Source of the DNA: JAHQVI01 sp963727575
GTDB taxonomy: Bacteria > Pseudomonadota > Alphaproteobacteria > Rhizobiales > Rhodomicrobiaceae
DNA length: 64,000 nucleotides
Direction: 5' to 3'
Assembly: GCA_963727575.1 (NCBI GenBank)
Contig: CAVSIA010000020.1
Location: 104,297-168,296 of the forward strand
The notes under the pieces were generated by a model. The model was not told the DNA's origin, did not search any database, and was given only the letters and a program-made list of their open reading frames with translations. Positions within the stretch are counted from its first letter, which is position 1. Every line of letters starts with the position of its first letter. Both the position numbers and the translations under genes were made by a program. Of this stretch, positions 63,355 to 64,000 are shown piece after piece.

Positions 63355-64000
63355 TCACTGGTCGAGCGCCGGCGCCTCGGCTCCATGAGCCGAGCTCAGA
63401 CCCGCTTCCGGCCGCATGCTGCCATTTCCTCTCCGCGGCCGGAGGCTGGGCCTGCGCGCCCTCAAAGTCCAGCGCTTCGATCTTCCGCCCGCGGCCCCAG
63501 CCGATGTTGTCGGTCGAGGTGAGGATCTTCTCGAACATGGCGCCCAGCAGCCCGAAAGCTGTAAAGTCGAGCGGGCGGGGGGCGTCAGCCGGCCGACATC
63601 GGTCAGGAGCATGGCACCCCTCCTCGCGCTGGATCACATTGGCCTGCTCGCGCATCTGCACGTCCTTCATGATCGCCTGCATGGTCTGCACGGCGAGCAT
63701 CAGCAGGTCCTCGGCGAGACGATGAACACCCGCGCCCCGGGTGGGCCCCTTCTGCAGCAGGTGCGGAGAAATGCTCGTGCAAATGGCATAGATCGAAAGG
63801 GAGAGAAAAAGAATGTCGCCGGGCAGCGCGTATTTGGCGGGCGATGTCGTCGATGTGGCGGCCGACATCAATGCGCACGCGGCGGGACACCGCTGGGCGG
63901 CATCCTCATGCGCCATGCGCAGGGGCACAAAGGCTTCGAGCGGAAGTTGCAGGCATCGATCACCAGAGCGGCATGGGAGCCGGGAAGGCGGAGTCGGGCA
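63355..64000 (-). pseudogene. Degraded inverted copy of rmuC, cut by the window end
   Basis: The stop at 63355-63357 mirrors the rmuC stop at 56006. Fragments LTDVGRL, AVQTMQAIMKDVQMREQANVIQRE and SAATSTTSPAKYALPGD are readable in shifting frames. The copy of the left-arm frameshift site reads CTCCTGACCGATGTC, without the extra T of the left arm. Confidence 0.8.

Larger units (their letters stand above)
59720..64000. repeat. Noisy inverted duplication of the preceding 4.3 kb (probable fold-back artefact)
   Basis: From 59720 the sequence is the reverse complement of 59714 backwards, around the 5-nt centre TATCT at 59715-59719. Matching landmarks drift steadily: the PfpI start codon is 21 nt closer to the axis than expected, the peroxidase ATG 33 nt, the rmuC stop about 71 nt. 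Substitutions and indels fall everywhere, including between genes. This fits an uncorrected single long read folded back at a contig end rather than a biological repeat. Confidence 0.85.

Overview
The window is high-GC DNA from an alphaproteobacterium, most likely of the order Hyphomicrobiales (Rhizobiales). The evidence is a permuted two-piece tmRNA next to sspB, an hsp20 gene with a ROSE-type RNA thermometer, a MucR/Ros regulator, a UPF0262-LMW phosphatase pair, an rmuC/def/fmt block, thiOSGE, GAAC-N7-GAAC SOS-box sequence and RIME-like intergenic palindromes. No tRNA, rRNA, CRISPR array or transposase was found.

Layout. 1-5.8 kb: GST (cut by the window edge), small membrane protein, queG, an SDR/epimerase, a VOC protein, an alpha/beta hydrolase and a GT4 glycosyltransferase. 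5.98-11.5 kb: the translation block infC (ATT start codon), rpmI, rplT, pheS, pheT. 11.5-13.9 kb: cupin, tlyA and a TrmA/RlmD-type RNA methyltransferase. 13.9-15.1 kb: an AT-richer islet with a KilA-N/DinD-like gene between 13-bp direct repeats. 15.1-16.8 kb: hsp20 and a lysophospholipase-like hydrolase. 16.8-17.7 kb: a non-coding stretch with a perfect terminator and a candidate LexA-boxed promoter ahead of a structured RNA. 17.7-20.2 kb: thiOSGE. 20.3-25.8 kb: CHAD protein, Lrp, EF-hand protein, UDG-like and MBL-fold proteins, D-tartrate dehydratase, DUF2239. 25.9-29.9 kb: three Tad-type pseudopilin genes and a LuxR regulator. 30.2-33.9 kb: a probable redox operon (membrane protein, di-haem cytochrome c, membrane protein), then dodecin. 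34.4-39.8 kb: mutS and maeB. 39.9-47.2 kb: DUF1127, LysR, MucR, msrB, oligopeptidase B, AlkA, LMW phosphatase, UPF0262. 47.4-50.9 kb: proA, proB, sspB, ssrA. 51-55 kb: two tandem secreted Cys-rich paralogues, cspA, a BigR-like ArsR repressor, fmt, def. 54.8-59.7 kb: rmuC, an animal-type haem peroxidase and a DJ-1/PfpI protein.

Two assembly problems shape interpretation. Single-base indels break many otherwise intact and often essential genes (pheS, pheT, thiO, mutS, proB, UPF0262, LMW phosphatase, rmuC and others), so those are best read as residual sequencing errors. Second, everything after about 59,717 is a noisy reverse complement of the preceding 4.3 kb. This is a fold-back around a 5-nt centre, most simply a chimeric, uncorrected long read at a contig end. 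Genes in the right arm should not be counted as extra copies.

The most interesting biology is RNA-based: the AUU-initiated infC, the ssrA gene (tag ANDNYAPVALAA) beside its own ClpXP adaptor sspB, the ROSE thermometer of hsp20, and the candidate SOS-controlled structured RNA. The 30-34 kb cytochrome/membrane cluster is the best candidate for an undescribed protein system.
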